Positions 42,819 through 60,111 are shown, counted from the first letter of the stretch. The stretch: 64,000 nt of DNA from Hyphomonadaceae bacterium (GCA_016714495.1 JADKDU010000014.1:1-64000); one strand, 5' to 3'. Program-made: numbers and translations. Notes: generated from the sequence alone by a model not told the origin.

Positions 42819-43190
42819 ATGTCGTCGATTATCATGTTCTTCCAGCAGGCCGCTGCCCCCGCAGCCGGCGCCGCCCCGGGCGGCGACGGCATGGGCGCCC
42901 TGCTTGCGAACCTCATGCTGCCGATCGGCATGATCGTGATCTTCTACTTCCTGCTGATACGTCCGCAGAACAACCGCATGAAGAAGCACAAGGCGATGCT
43001 GGCCGGCATGAAAAAAGGCGACACGGTCGTCACGCAGGGCGGCATCATCGGCCGTATCTTCGCGTTAAAGGACGACGAAATCGTTCTCGACACGGGCGAG
43101 GGCGGCAAGCTGCGTATCGTGCGGGGCATGATCGTGGATGTGAAGAACCCGTCGGCGCCCGCGCCGGCGAACGACTCGAAGGAAAGCTGA
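42819..43190 (+). CDS. yajC: Preprotein translocase subunit YajC
   Basis: A 123-residue YajC with a single membrane span (LMLPIGMIVIFYFLLIRPQ), the conserved RPQNNRMKKHKAML, and the small soluble domain (KKGDTVVTQGGIIGRIFALKDDEIVLDTG). It associates with SecDF. It precedes secD by 7 nt, the usual operon. Confidence 0.93.
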   Translation: MSSIIMFFQQAAAPAAGAAPGGDGMGALLANLMLPIGMIVIFYFLLIRPQNNRMKKHKAMLAGMKKGDTVVTQGGIIGRIFALKDDEIVLDTGEGGKLRIVRGMIVDVKNPSAPAPANDSKES

Positions 43191-43197
43191 TCTTTCC

Positions 43198-44805
43198 ATG
43201 CTTCTGCGTTTTCCTGCCTGGAAGGTCGCGCTTGTTCTCGTGACGCTTCTGCTTGGCGCGCTTGCGTGCCTGCCGAACCTGCTTAGCGAGCAACAACGCC
43301 AACAATACATCGCTTGGCTGCCGGTTAAGCCGCTCAACCTGGGTCTCGACCTGAAGGGCGGGGCGTCGATCCTGCTTGAAGTCGATCCGGTCGAACTGCG
43401 GCAGAACGAGCTGCGCAATGTGAACCGGGCGGTGGGCGAGAAGCTGCGCGAGACGCCGCTGATTCCGGTGACCAGCCGCAACCCGGAAGGGGACGCGGTC
43501 GTCGTCAAGCTGCGCAACGCGACGGACAAGGCGCAGGCGCTGGAGCGGATCAAGTCACTGGGCAAGCCGCCGCCGGGGTCGATCGGCATTCAGGACTATT
43601 ACCTCGTTACAGAGCGGGCGGATGGCGCGATCGAGATTCGTTTCTCAGAAAGCCGCTTCGAAAAATTGCAGGTTGATGCGCTTTCCAGCTCCATCGAGGC
43701 CGTTCGCCGCCGCGCGGACAATTCGGGCCTGGTCGAGCCGAACATCCAGAAACAGGGCGATAGCCGCGTTCTGGTCGAGGTTCCGGGGCTCAACCCGGCG
43801 CAGATGGATTCGCTGATCGAGACGCTGACCAAGACCGGCGTGCTGACGTTCAACATGGTCGATCCGGCCGCGAACGTCGCCGACTACACCCCAGGCGTGC
43901 CGCGCAACAACCGCGTGGCGCTGCCGGATGACAGCTTGAATGGCGCGATCGAAGTCGTACTGCTGGATTCGATCATCCAGGGTTCGGACCTTTCGGGCGC
44001 GCGGCAGGACTTCGACGAAACCGGAGAGGCCAGCATCAGCTTCTCGCTGCATCCCGCAGGGGCGAAGCGTTTTGGCGACGAGACGCGGAAGAATGTCGGC
44101 CAGCGTTTCGCCATCGTGCTGGACGACCGCATCGTTTCTGCGCCGACCATCCAGAGCCCGATCACGGGCGGCAGCGGTCGGATCACGGGCAGCTTCACCA
44201 TCGAGGAAGCTGAGCAGATGGCCGTCGTCCTGCGCTCAGGCGCCCTGCCGGCCAAGCTGAAAGTGGCCGAGCGCCGGGTGGTGGACGCCAGCCTTGGCGC
44301 GGATTCCATCCGTGCGGGCGTGACCGCGTCTGTCGTGGGCGTGGGCCTCGTGGCGCTGTTCATGATCGCCGCTTACGGCCTGTTGGGCGTGTTCGCGGTG
44401 ATCGCTCTGCTCTGCAACATGTTCATGATGATCGGCGTGCTGTCATTCTTCGGGGCGACTCTGACGCTGCCAGGCATTGCGGGCATCCTGCTGACCATGG
44501 GTATGGCGGTCGACTACAACGTCCTGATCTTCGAGCGGATTCGCGAGGAGAAGCGGAATGGGCGGTCGCCGATCACGTCGGTCGAGGCGGGTTATGAGCA
44601 TGCCATGGCGACCATCATCGACGCCAACGTGACCCACCTCGTGGCGGCGCTGGTTATGTTCAACCTGGGTTCGGGACCGGTTAAAGGCTTCGCCCTGACG
44701 CTGGCGCTGGGGGTCATCACCTCGATCTTCACGGCGGTCATCGTCGCCCGCTGGATCATGTCGATCTGGCTGAAGACGTTCAGGCCGAAGTGGATTCCGA
44801 TCTAA
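43198..44805 (+). CDS. secD: Protein translocase subunit SecD
   Basis: The 535-residue SecD has the first membrane span (KVALVLVTLLLGALACL), the LNLGLDLKGGASILLEVD motif, the large P1 periplasmic part, GDETRKNVGQRFAIVLDDRIVSAPTI, and five C-terminal spans with GMAVDYNVLIFERIREE. It uses the proton motive force to help pull proteins out. The frame is intact. secF, which normally follows, is not found downstream; the next gene is secE after a 170-bp gap. Confidence 0.93.
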   Translation: MLLRFPAWKVALVLVTLLLGALACLPNLLSEQQRQQYIAWLPVKPLNLGLDLKGGASILLEVDPVELRQNELRNVNRAVGEKLRETPLIPVTSRNPEGDAVVVKLRNATDKAQALERIKSLGKPPPGSIGIQDYYLVTERADGAIEIRFSESRFEKLQVDALSSSIEAVRRRADNSGLVEPNIQKQGDSRVLVEVPGLNPAQMDSLIETLTKTGVLTFNMVDPAANVADYTPGVPRNNRVALPDDSLNGAIEVVLLDSIIQGSDLSGARQDFDETGEASISFSLHPAGAKRFGDETRKNVGQRFAIVLDDRIVSAPTIQSPITGGSGRITGSFTIEEAEQMAVVLRSGALPAKLKVAERRVVDASLGADSIRAGVTASVVGVGLVALFMIAAYGLLGVFAVIALLCNMFMMIGVLSFFGATLTLPGIAGILLTMGMAVDYNVLIFERIREEKRNGRSPITSVEAGYEHAMATIIDANVTHLVAALVMFNLGSGPVKGFALTLALGVITSIFTAVIVARWIMSIWLKTFRPKWIPI

Positions 44806-44977
44806 GAGCCACGCCGGGAATGGTGAATGGGGCAGGGGTGTTGCAGGAAACCCCCTTATCTTGAGGGCCCCAGCCCCCAGATCCCTGATCACAGCGGACT
44901 ATTCGCCACTCGTTACAAAACCCATGGACGACCGGGCCACTTTGCCTTAGACGGTCCCGTCCAACCCCCGGAATATC

Positions 44978-45223
44978 ATGAAAACGCCGACCGGAACCTC
45001 CGAGACCGCTTCCAGTAACCCGCCGAAAAAGCGGGTCGGCCCCATCACGTTCTTCAGCCAGGTGCGCGCTGAAGGACGGAAGGTGACGTGGACGACGCGG
45101 AAGGAAACCATGGTCGCGTCGATCATGGTCGTGGTGATGGTCGTTGTGGCGGCGATCTTCTTCTACGCCACGGACAGCATCGTGAAGCTGGCGGTCGGGT
45201 TCGCAACGGGGATCTGGCACTGA
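44978..45223 (+). CDS. secE: Preprotein translocase subunit SecE
   Basis: An 81-residue SecE: KKRVGPITFFSQVRAEGRKVTWTTRKET is the amphipathic helix and conserved motif, followed by one membrane span (ASIMVVVMVVVAAIFFYATDSI). SecE clamps SecY in the translocon. It overlaps nusG by one base (TGATG), the standard secE-nusG pair. A tRNA-Trp gene often precedes secE in this group; none is seen here. Confidence 0.92.
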   Translation: MKTPTGTSETASSNPPKKRVGPITFFSQVRAEGRKVTWTTRKETMVASIMVVVMVVVAAIFFYATDSIVKLAVGFATGIWH

Positions 45224-45765
45224 TGGCTGACGGACGCTGGTACATCGTCCACGCCTATTCGAACTTCGAGAAGAAGGTCGCCTCGACCATTCGCGAGCAG
45301 GCCGAAATGCAGGGCCTCAGCGACCTGATCGAGGAAATCGAGGTCCCGACCGAGGAAGTGGTTGAGGTCGTCCGCGGTCGCAAGCGCACGGTTGAGAAGC
45401 GCCACATGCCGGGCTATGTCCTGGTCAAGATGAAGATGACGGATGAGGCCTATCACCTCATCAAGAACACGCCGAAGGTCACGGGCTTCCTGGGCGCAGA
45501 GGGCGGCAAGAAGCCCCTGCCGGTGCCGCAAGCCGAAGTCGACCGCATTCTGGGCAAGATCGAAGCCGGCGCGACGGAGCGTCCGCGCGCCAAGATCCAG
45601 TTCGAGATCGGCGAGAAAATCAAGGTCAACGAAGGTCCGTTCTCAGGCTTCGAGGGCGCGGTGGATTCGATCGACGAAGCCACGGGCCGCCTGAAGGTAA
45701 CTGTCACGATTTTCGGACGATCTACCCCGGTCGATCTGGAATACGGTCAGGTCGACAAGATCTGA
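45223..45765 (+). CDS. nusG: Transcription antitermination factor NusG
   Basis: From the ATG at 45223 the protein has 180 residues: the NGN domain (DGRWYIVHAYSNFEKKVASTI, RKRTVEKRHMPGYVLVKMKM) that binds RNA polymerase and a C-terminal KOW domain (FEIGEKIKVNEGPFSGFEGAVDSID) that binds Rho or ribosomal S10. The longer frame from 45088 runs through secE and is rejected. rplK-rplA follow after a 120-nt leader. Confidence 0.93.
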   Translation: MADGRWYIVHAYSNFEKKVASTIREQAEMQGLSDLIEEIEVPTEEVVEVVRGRKRTVEKRHMPGYVLVKMKMTDEAYHLIKNTPKVTGFLGAEGGKKPLPVPQAEVDRILGKIEAGATERPRAKIQFEIGEKIKVNEGPFSGFEGAVDSIDEATGRLKVTVTIFGRSTPVDLEYGQVDKI

Positions 45766-45885
45766 TCGCATACTGGGGTGCATGCACCCCGCAAGCGCGT
45801 GGAAGGCTAGCCGCCGCACCACGCATTCCCAGGCTGAAGGCCCCCGCCAAGGGGACTGGAGGTCGTATTCGCACGTGAGGGAAAC

Positions 45886-46317
45886 ATGGCGAAGAAACTG
45901 TTGGGGAGCCTGAAGCTTCAGGTTCCCGCCGGAGCGGCAAACCCGTCTCCTCCGATCGGCCCCGCTCTTGGTCAGCGCGGCATCAACATCATGGAATTCT
46001 GCAAGGCCTTCAACGCAAGGACCGCGCAGGAACAGAAGGGTACGCCCCTTCCCGTGGTGATCACGTATTACCAGGACAAGTCGTTCACCTTCGAGATCAA
46101 GTCGCCGCCGGCGTCTTACTTCCTGAAGCAAGCGGCGAAGATCACGGCCGGCTCGAAACTGCCGGGCCGCGACTCGGCCGGTACGGTCACGATGGATCAG
46201 TGCCGCGAGATCGCGAAAAAGAAGCTCAAGGACCTGAACACGAATGATGTGGATGCCGGCGCGAAGATCATCGCCGGTTCCGCCCGTGCAATGGGCCTGC
46301 AAGTGACGGGAGCGTAG
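45886..46317 (+). CDS. rplK: 50S ribosomal protein L11
   Basis: The 143-residue L11 begins with the proline-rich GTPase-centre domain (KLQVPAGAANPSPPIGPALGQRGINIMEFC) and ends with the rRNA-binding domain (AAKITAGSKLPGRD... IIAGSARAMGLQV). It binds the 23S rRNA GTPase-associated centre. AGGGAAAC precedes the ATG. It is 4 nt from rplA. Confidence 0.95.
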   Translation: MAKKLLGSLKLQVPAGAANPSPPIGPALGQRGINIMEFCKAFNARTAQEQKGTPLPVVITYYQDKSFTFEIKSPPASYFLKQAAKITAGSKLPGRDSAGTVTMDQCREIAKKKLKDLNTNDVDAGAKIIAGSARAMGLQVTGA

Positions 46318-46321
46318 TCCA

Positions 46322-47026
46322 ATGGCACTCGGAAAACGCACAACCGCCGCTCGCGCCAAGGTCGATCCGACCAAGGTCTACAAGGTCATGGACGCCGTCA
46401 AAATCGTGAAGGGCAACGCAAAAGCGAAGTTCGACGAAACGATCGAGATTGCTGTGAACCTCGGCATCGATCCGAAACAAGCGGACCAGAACGTTCGCGG
46501 CGTCGTCAACCTCCCGGCCGGAACGGGCCGCACCGTGCGCGTCGCTGTGTTTGCTCGCGACAAGAAAGCCGACGAAGCCCGCGCCGCCGGCGCTGACATC
46601 GTTGGCGCTGAAGACCTGTTCGAAACGGTCAATGGCGGCAAGGTCGACTTCGACCGCGTCATCGCCACGCCGGACATGATGGCCCTCGTCGGCCGTCTCG
46701 GTAAGGTGCTGGGCCCGCGCGGCCTGATGCCGAACCCGAAGGTCGGCACCGTGACGCCGAACATCGCCCAGGCCGTCAAAGACGCCAAAGGCGGCTCGGT
46801 CGAGTTCCGCGCCGAGAAGACGGGCATTATCCACGCTGGCGTGGGCAAGGCCTCGTTCTCGGAAGCTGACCTCGAGAAGAACGTCCGCGCCTTCGTCGGC
46901 GCGCTGGTGAAAGCCCGTCCGTCGGGCGCCAAAGGCACCTACGTCAAGAAGATCGCGATCTCCTCGACGATGGGCCCGGGCGTCTCGATCGACGTGACGG
47001 ATGTCAGCCAGGTTGCCGCGAACTAA
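46322..47026 (+). CDS. rplA: 50S ribosomal protein L1
   Basis: The 234-residue L1 shows its usual signatures: KFDETIEIAVNLGIDPKQADQ, VRGVVNLPAGTGRTVRVAVF, the GKVLGPRGLMPNPKVGTV loop and the C-terminal KGTYVKKIAISSTMGPGV. It forms the L1 stalk and can repress its own operon by binding the L11 leader mRNA. A terminator follows. Confidence 0.95.
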   Translation: MALGKRTTAARAKVDPTKVYKVMDAVKIVKGNAKAKFDETIEIAVNLGIDPKQADQNVRGVVNLPAGTGRTVRVAVFARDKKADEARAAGADIVGAEDLFETVNGGKVDFDRVIATPDMMALVGRLGKVLGPRGLMPNPKVGTVTPNIAQAVKDAKGGSVEFRAEKTGIIHAGVGKASFSEADLEKNVRAFVGALVKARPSGAKGTYVKKIAISSTMGPGVSIDVTDVSQVAAN

Positions 47027-47053
47027 GGTTTGCTGACTGATGGAATGAAGAAG

Positions 47054-47081
47054 GGCCGGTGGAGAAATCCGCCGGCCTTTT
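47054..47081 (+). terminator. Rho-independent terminator after rplA
   Basis: A 10-bp stem (ggccggtgga / tccgccggcc, one G-U pair) closed by a GAAA loop and followed by TTTTGC. It ends the secE-nusG-rplKA transcript before the serine-hydrolase remnant. Confidence 0.85.
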
Positions 47082-47177
47082 GCTTCTGATGGAGAAGGCT
47101 GCGAGTGCAAAGGCCTTGCATGGCGGCAATGCCTTGCCGAACTTGAAAGTGCGGCGCTTTTCCAAAAACGACGAGCT

Positions 47178-48252
47178 GTGACCGTCTTCGCTCCAGCTTC
47201 CTGCGCGCTAAGCAAGAGCGCGGAGGGTAGCCCCGCTGGAGTTCAGCCAAATGGCGACCCCATCGATCCAGTCGTGCCGCTCGACGACCGCAGGCTCTCG
47301 ATCGAACAACTGATGGGGGGGGAGCACGTCACCGGCGTCATCGCCCTGCATCACGGCCGCATCGTCTACGAGCGCTATGCCCACGGTCGCAGGGCGCAGG
47401 ATCGCTTGGTTTCCATGTCGGTCACCAAGTCGATCACGTCGACACTGGTCGGCGCGGCCATCGGGGACGGGCTGATCGGCTCGCTCGAAGACCCCATCAC
47501 GCGCTCTATTCCGGAGCTCAAGGCCACTCCCGCTTTTGACGGCGTCACCCTGCGCCACCTGCTGACCATGAGCTCAGGCCTTAAGTGCAACGAGATCTAC
47601 ACGGACCTGACCTCGGACATCTGCTTTACCGACGGTGGCGAGGTGATCGATGGCCGTCCGCCGATCATCTCCTGCGCCATGAAGCTCGTGCGTCAGGCCC
47701 CGCCCGGCGCCGTCAACGAATACCAGACGATCAATACCGACCTCGTCGGCATCGCCCTTTCCCGCGTGCTGATGGCCGCGCCCGGCGGCCGGACTGTGCC
47801 AGACTATCTCTCGGAGAAAATCTGACGGCGCGCCGGCATGGAGGCGGACGCCTACTGGCCGCTGATCAAGGCAGGCATTGAGCACGGCGGCGGCTTCGTC
47901 TCGGCGACCCTGCGGGATTTCGCGCGCTTCGGCCTGTTCATAGCGAAGGGCGCCGGGCCTGCAGGCGCAGTGCTGCCGCCTGGTTGGCTCGACATGGCGC
48001 GCTCGTCGGTCTTTCCTGCAACGGATAAAGGGTCTGGTTACGGCTTGGGCTGGTGGGTGCGCCAGGATGGCCTACGAGGCCATGGGCGCCTACGGCCAGT
48101 CCGTCACTATCTATCCCGATGACAACGTGATCATCGCGATCAACGCAGCGTCCATCGACCCGTCGGGCTTCGGCTTGGCCCGCTGGCGAATCCTTCAAGC
48201 CCTCGACGCGGCAGCCGTGGGCCGTCCAGATCCGAACGACAAGCCAGACTAG
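47178..48252 (+). pseudogene. Beta-lactamase-family serine hydrolase, stop and frameshift
   Basis: The frame starts at a GTG and shows the SxxK nucleophile motif (VSMSVTKSITSTLVGAAIGDGL), HLLTMSSGLKCNE and an ISCAMKL-NEYQTINTDLVGIAL stretch typical of 6-aminohexanoate-dimer-hydrolase-like serine hydrolases. A TGA at 47823-47825 stands where a tryptophan is usual (SEKI-stop-RRAGMEADAYW). Near 48070 an extra base moves the frame before YEAMGAYGQSVTIYP. Removing that base leaves ~357 codons. No signal peptide is evident, and the gene lies between rplA and the rplJ leader, where no such gene normally occurs. Confidence 0.75.
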
Positions 48253-48837
48253 CGCGGGCATAGCTTCCAGCCTGGCAATGCAGCGGCGCTCTCGGTTGGG
48301 CTGGCGGCGGCTTGAGATCCAGCCGGGCAAGGGGGCGCCTTGAAGCCAGGGCCGGATTTCCCCATTTTGGGCGCCTCAGGGACAGCTTCCACCTCGAATA
48401 CGGGCCGGTTTAACTCGCCGGATCAGCATTTGAGGAAAAAGCAAGGCCCCGCTTGCAACAAAGCTGGTGGACGGCTATAGGAGCCCCCTGAGCGGCAGAT
48501 TCGTTAATTCGGGCCTGCCGTTTCTCGTCCAAGATTGCAGGTGGAGCAAGGCGTACAGACCAGACTAACTATCTGGTTTTGCTCCTCAATTTCCTGCATG
48601 AGACGGGGTGTGACGGGACAGGGTGCGTAGTTGGCGTATTCGCTAACGACGACACCCTTGAGTTCGTTTCTGCCCTGGGACGGGGGCACGCTGGTCATGC
48701 GGACCGCGCGCTCTCTCCACTACCGATCGGTAGCTTACAAGCTCCGGTAGGGCTGGGAAGGGTGAAACGGCCGCGAGTCCTGCGTGCGCTTCCTGGGGCG
48801 ATCGGGCTAGTCCGGTCGTCCAACCTGGAGACCGCAT
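48253..48837 (+). promoter_or_regulatory. Promoter and L10 leader upstream of rplJL-rpoBC
   Basis: No gene is present. TTGCAA (48453-48458) and TATAGG (48476-48481), 17 nt apart, form a plausible sigma-70 promoter. The ~330 nt from there to rplJ is a long structured leader with several stem-forming segments (for example gattgcaggtgga... and the palindromic accgatcggt near 48721). It occupies the position of the ribosomal protein L10 leader, which L10/L7-L12 bind to repress translation. Confidence 0.6.
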
Positions 48838-49353
48838 ATGGATAAAGCTGGAAAAGCGGTGGCGCTGGAGGCCTATAAAAAGGTCTTCGCCGACGCCGGC
48901 GTGATCGTTGTCACGCAGTATTCCGGATTGACCGTACGGGAGCTGACGGATCTGCGCGTGAAGCTGAAAAGCGAAGGCGCAGCTCTGAAAGTCATCAAGA
49001 ACCGGCTTGCGAAAATCGCGCTGGATGGTCGTGGTGGTGATGCGGCGGGGGCGATGTTTGTCGGCCCCGTGGCGATCGCCTTTTCGCCCGATCCGGTGGC
49101 GGCTTCAAAAGTCGTGGCGGACTTCGCCAAGACGAACGACAAACTCGTTCTCATTGGCGCTCTCATGGGCGACGAAGTGCTCGACCAGAACGCAGTGAAG
49201 CAGCTTGCTGCACTGCCGTCGCTGGACCAGCTCCGTGGCAAGATCATCGGCCTCATCCAGGCTCCGGCGACCAAGATCGCTGGAATCGTGGCTGCGCCGG
49301 CTGGTCAGCTCGCTCGCGTCATTGGCGCTTACGCCAACAAGGACGCTGCCTGA
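48838..49353 (+). CDS. rplJ: 50S ribosomal protein L10
   Basis: The 171-residue L10 has the rRNA-binding N-terminus (AYKKVFADAGVIVVTQYSGLTVRELTDLRVKL, KVIKNRLAKIAL) and a C-terminal helix that holds L7/L12 dimers (APAGQLARVIGAY). It forms the base of the stalk. CCTGGAGACCGCAT precedes the ATG, and the long leader upstream is the expected autoregulatory site. Confidence 0.95.
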   Translation: MDKAGKAVALEAYKKVFADAGVIVVTQYSGLTVRELTDLRVKLKSEGAALKVIKNRLAKIALDGRGGDAAGAMFVGPVAIAFSPDPVAASKVVADFAKTNDKLVLIGALMGDEVLDQNAVKQLAALPSLDQLRGKIIGLIQAPATKIAGIVAAPAGQLARVIGAYANKDAA

Positions 49354-49412
49354 GACCTGCTCCCGAGACCAACAATCCGAAGTCACACACCCGTATTCAA
49401 GGAAAACCTGAA

Positions 49413-49790
49413 ATGTCGAAACTGGACAAAATCGTCGAGGACCTGTCCTCGCTGACCGTCCTCGAAGCTGCCGACCTCGCGAAACTTCTCGAAGAGAAGT
49501 GGGGCGTTTCGGCTGCTGCTCCGGTCGCTGCTGCGGCTGGCCCGGCTGCTGCCGCCGGCCCGGCTGCTGAAGTCCAGACCGAGTTCTCCGTCATCCTGAA
49601 GGATGCCGGCGACAAGAAAATCAACGTGATCAAAGTCGTTCGCGAAGTCGTGCCGAGCCTCGGCCTGAAAGAAGCGAAAGACCTCGTCGAAGCTGCTCCC
49701 AAGGCCGTCAAAGAAGGCGTCACCAAGGAAGAAGCCGAGACCATCAAGAAGAAGCTGGAAGAAACCGGCGCCAAGGTCGAAATCAAGTAA
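49413..49790 (+). CDS. rplL: 50S ribosomal protein L7/L12
   Basis: The 125-residue L7/L12 has the N-terminal dimer domain (KLDKIVEDLSSLTVLEAADLAKLLEEKWGVS), an alanine/glycine/proline hinge (AAPVAAAAGPAAAAGPAAEV) and the factor-binding C-terminal domain (EFSVILKDAGDKKINVIKVVREV). It recruits translation factors. It follows rplJ by ~60 nt, and a stable hairpin separates it from rpoB. Confidence 0.96.
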   Translation: MSKLDKIVEDLSSLTVLEAADLAKLLEEKWGVSAAAPVAAAAGPAAAAGPAAEVQTEFSVILKDAGDKKINVIKVVREVVPSLGLKEAKDLVEAAPKAVKEGVTKEEAETIKKKLEETGAKVEIK

Positions 49791-49800
49791 GGCCTTGTTC

Positions 49801-49833
49801 GCACCGCCGGAGGGCTCGGCTCTCCGGCGGTGC
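49801..49833 (+). terminator. Stable hairpin between rplL and rpoB (attenuator/processing site)
   Basis: A perfect 12-bp stem (gcaccgccggag / ctccggcggtgc) with a 9-nt loop, not followed by a T-run. In E. coli the rplL-rpoB gap holds a partial terminator and an RNase III site that lower rpoBC expression; this hairpin has the right place for such a role. Confidence 0.6.
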
Positions 49834-49999
49834 GTCCGCCTTATGCCCCCGGCGCGAAGAGGGGTTGACGGGCGGTGTAGAGTTACCGGGCGGTCTGGTT
49901 CCAGATCGTCATTCGCGCACCGGATACTAACGGTCCAACGGCGCTGCCCGATCCCCGCGGGTAGATGCTGCGGCCCAGCAAAAGCGAGCTGACCAAGAC

Positions 50000-54111
<4,112 letters not shown>

Positions 54112-54197
54112 ACCCGGATCCGGTCTGCGTTCGCGCCTTTTCGCAATTGAATATCCGGGGCTTCGGCCCCCGGTCACCCCAAAAGGGAGACTATAGG

Positions 54198-58350
<4,153 letters not shown>

Positions 58351-58439
58351 GCGGGCAAGCGACTGTGGACCGGCGGCGGCGGATCTTCGGACCCGCCGCC
58401 CGTCGTTTCGGGGGTGCGGTGCGGGGGTCGACGGGTTGC

Positions 58440-58704
58440 ATGATGGCTTCACGCGGTCTTCTGGCGGCGATGTTCCTCGGGCGCCATTGCGGCCTGCGCG
58501 CCCCCACTCCGCGCGCCCACCTGCGCCGGCTGCACCGGAGGAAGCGCGCGGGGCTGGACGGTCCGCCTGTGGCTGACGACACAGGGGCGGCTGGTCATCA
58601 GAGGGCGGGGCGAAGGCGCGACCGGGGGTGGCGGGCGGCCGGGCGCGGGGAGAGGCGGGGCGCCGCGTTCAGCCGCGCGGACGGACAACCTGGCGATCCC
58701 GTGA
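58440..58704 (+). pseudogene. Possible small lipoprotein gene, one-base frameshift
   Basis: Starting at the ATG-ATG at 58440, the sequence encodes MMASRGLLAAMFLG, and one base later in the neighbouring frame AIAACAPP, together a good lipoprotein signal and lipobox. The continuing frame (CAGCTGGSARGWTVRLWLTTQGRLVI, then glycine/arginine-rich) ends at TGA 58702. One inserted base near 58478 would explain it. No family is recognised; the alternative is that all of 58351-59251 is non-coding. Confidence 0.35.
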
Positions 58705-59251
58705 GTCGCAGCGACAAGAACGAGCTTTACGCGGCTGGCGGGTTCCGATTCCCGGCGCTGAAGCCTTATCTCCAGGAGATCGTGGCCGCCGCGCCGGTAA
58801 CCTTGCATCCGCCAGGAAGGACGACTCACCCACACCCGGCCTCCCGCAGGGGTCATTTGGGGTCGAGGATCACCCCGACTATCACCAGCCAAGCGATGAT
58901 TTTGCGGCAATCCTGAGGATTCCGCCGGGGCCCAGCGGCACGCTCCCGCGCGGCCTGCCGCAGATCAGCCAGGGCGGAAAGAACGCCCGGGGACCGGCCA
59001 ACGGCGCAAGGCCTCACCCGCCGCACTGACCCCGCTGGGGGAGGCCAGTATAGCCCCGGCTCACATTGCCGGACCGGCCGTGGATTCCGATCCAAACGCG
59101 GTTAAGGCAGTGTGTTTTAAGAGAGCGAAAGCCTCCGATTGAGTTCCCGCCGGGGCAGGCTAATGGCTTGTCGCGGCATATGTTTTTGCAGCAAGACACG
59201 CCGATTTGGCTGCCAAAAGCCCGGCGAAAACGGTGTGACGAGCGAGGGTAG
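58705..59251. other. Gene-free region before the str operon
   Basis: About 550 bp with no convincing gene. Frames on both strands are compositional. The last ~150 bp, less GC-rich (gcagtgtgttttaagagagcg...), is the likely promoter and leader of rpsL, but no confident -35/-10 pair is assigned. Confidence 0.45.
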
Positions 59252-59623
59252 ATGCCTACGATTCAGCAGCTGATCCGCAAGCCGCGGACAGACAAGCCCA
59301 AACGGAACAAGGTTCCGGCGCTGAAGGCGTGTCCGCAGCGCCGCGGCGTCTGCACGCGCGTTTACACGACGACCCCGAAGAAGCCGAACTCGGCGCTCCG
59401 GAAAGTCGCGAAGGTTCGCCTCACCACGCAGTACGAGGCGGTCTGCTACATCCCCGGCGAAGGCCACAACCTTCAAGAGCACTCCGTGGTTCTGATCCGC
59501 GGCGGCCGCGTGAAGGATTTGCCCGGCGTCCGTTACCACATCCTCCGCGGCGTGCTGGACACCCAGGGCGTCAAGGATCGCAAGCAGCGCCGTTCGCATT
59601 ACGGCGTTAAGCGTCCGAAATAA
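59252..59623 (+). CDS. rpsL: 30S ribosomal protein S12
   Basis: The 123-residue S12 has the family start MPTIQQLIRKPR, the TTPKKPNSALRKVAKVRLT segment containing Lys42-equivalent and the GEGHNLQEHSVVLIRGGRVKDLPGVRYH loop containing Lys87-equivalent. It monitors decoding at the A site. GAGGGTAG precedes the ATG. It is the first gene of rpsL-rpsG-fusA-tuf. Confidence 0.96.
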   Translation: MPTIQQLIRKPRTDKPKRNKVPALKACPQRRGVCTRVYTTTPKKPNSALRKVAKVRLTTQYEAVCYIPGEGHNLQEHSVVLIRGGRVKDLPGVRYHILRGVLDTQGVKDRKQRRSHYGVKRPK

Positions 59624-59640
59624 GCTAGGCAGAGCAAGAC

Positions 59641-60111
59641 ATGTCCCGTCGCCACCGCGCAGAAAAACGCCAAGTCCTTCCCGACGCCCAGTATGGCGAT
59701 CAGGTCATCACCCGGTTTATGAACCAGGTCATGTACCAGGGCAAAAAGTCCGCCGCCGAGCAGATCGTGTACGGCGCCCTGGAAACCGTTGCGCAGAAGT
59801 CCAAGCGTCCGGCGACCGAGCTGTTCCACGAAGCGCTGGGCAACGTCGCCCCGTCGGTGGAAGTCCGGTCGCGTCGCGTCGGCGGCGCCACCTACCAGGT
59901 TCCGGTCGAGGTTCGTCCCGAGCGCCGTCAGGCTCTCGCCATTCGCTGGCTGATCATCGCCGCGCGTGCGCGTTCGGAGAACACGATGGAAGAGCGTCTC
60001 GCCGCCGAGATGCTCGACGCGGCCCACGGCCGTGGCACGGCAGTGAAGAAGCGCGAAGACACGCACCGGATGGCGGAAGCCAACCGCGCCTTCTCGCACT
60101 ACCGCTGGTAA
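59641..60111 (+). CDS. rpsG: 30S ribosomal protein S7
   Basis: The 156-residue S7 starts MSRRHRAEKRQVLPDAQYGD, contains VMYQGKKSAAEQIVYGAL and VEVRSRRVGGATYQVPVEVRPERR, and ends KREDTHRMAEANRAFSHYRW. It nucleates the 30S head and can repress the str operon by binding the rpsL-rpsG junction. The spacing to rpsL is 17 nt. Confidence 0.96.
   Translation: MSRRHRAEKRQVLPDAQYGDQVITRFMNQVMYQGKKSAAEQIVYGALETVAQKSKRPATELFHEALGNVAPSVEVRSRRVGGATYQVPVEVRPERRQALAIRWLIIAARARSENTMEERLAAEMLDAAHGRGTAVKKREDTHRMAEANRAFSHYRW

Noticed and set aside
44806..44977. A tRNA-Trp gene before secE
   Set aside because: No cloverleaf or T-arm consensus could be found in this gap on either strand.
58351..58576. A natural C-terminal extension of RpoC
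   Set aside because: The extension is Arg/Gly/Pro-rich without pattern, while restoring one base gives a stop at the usual place.
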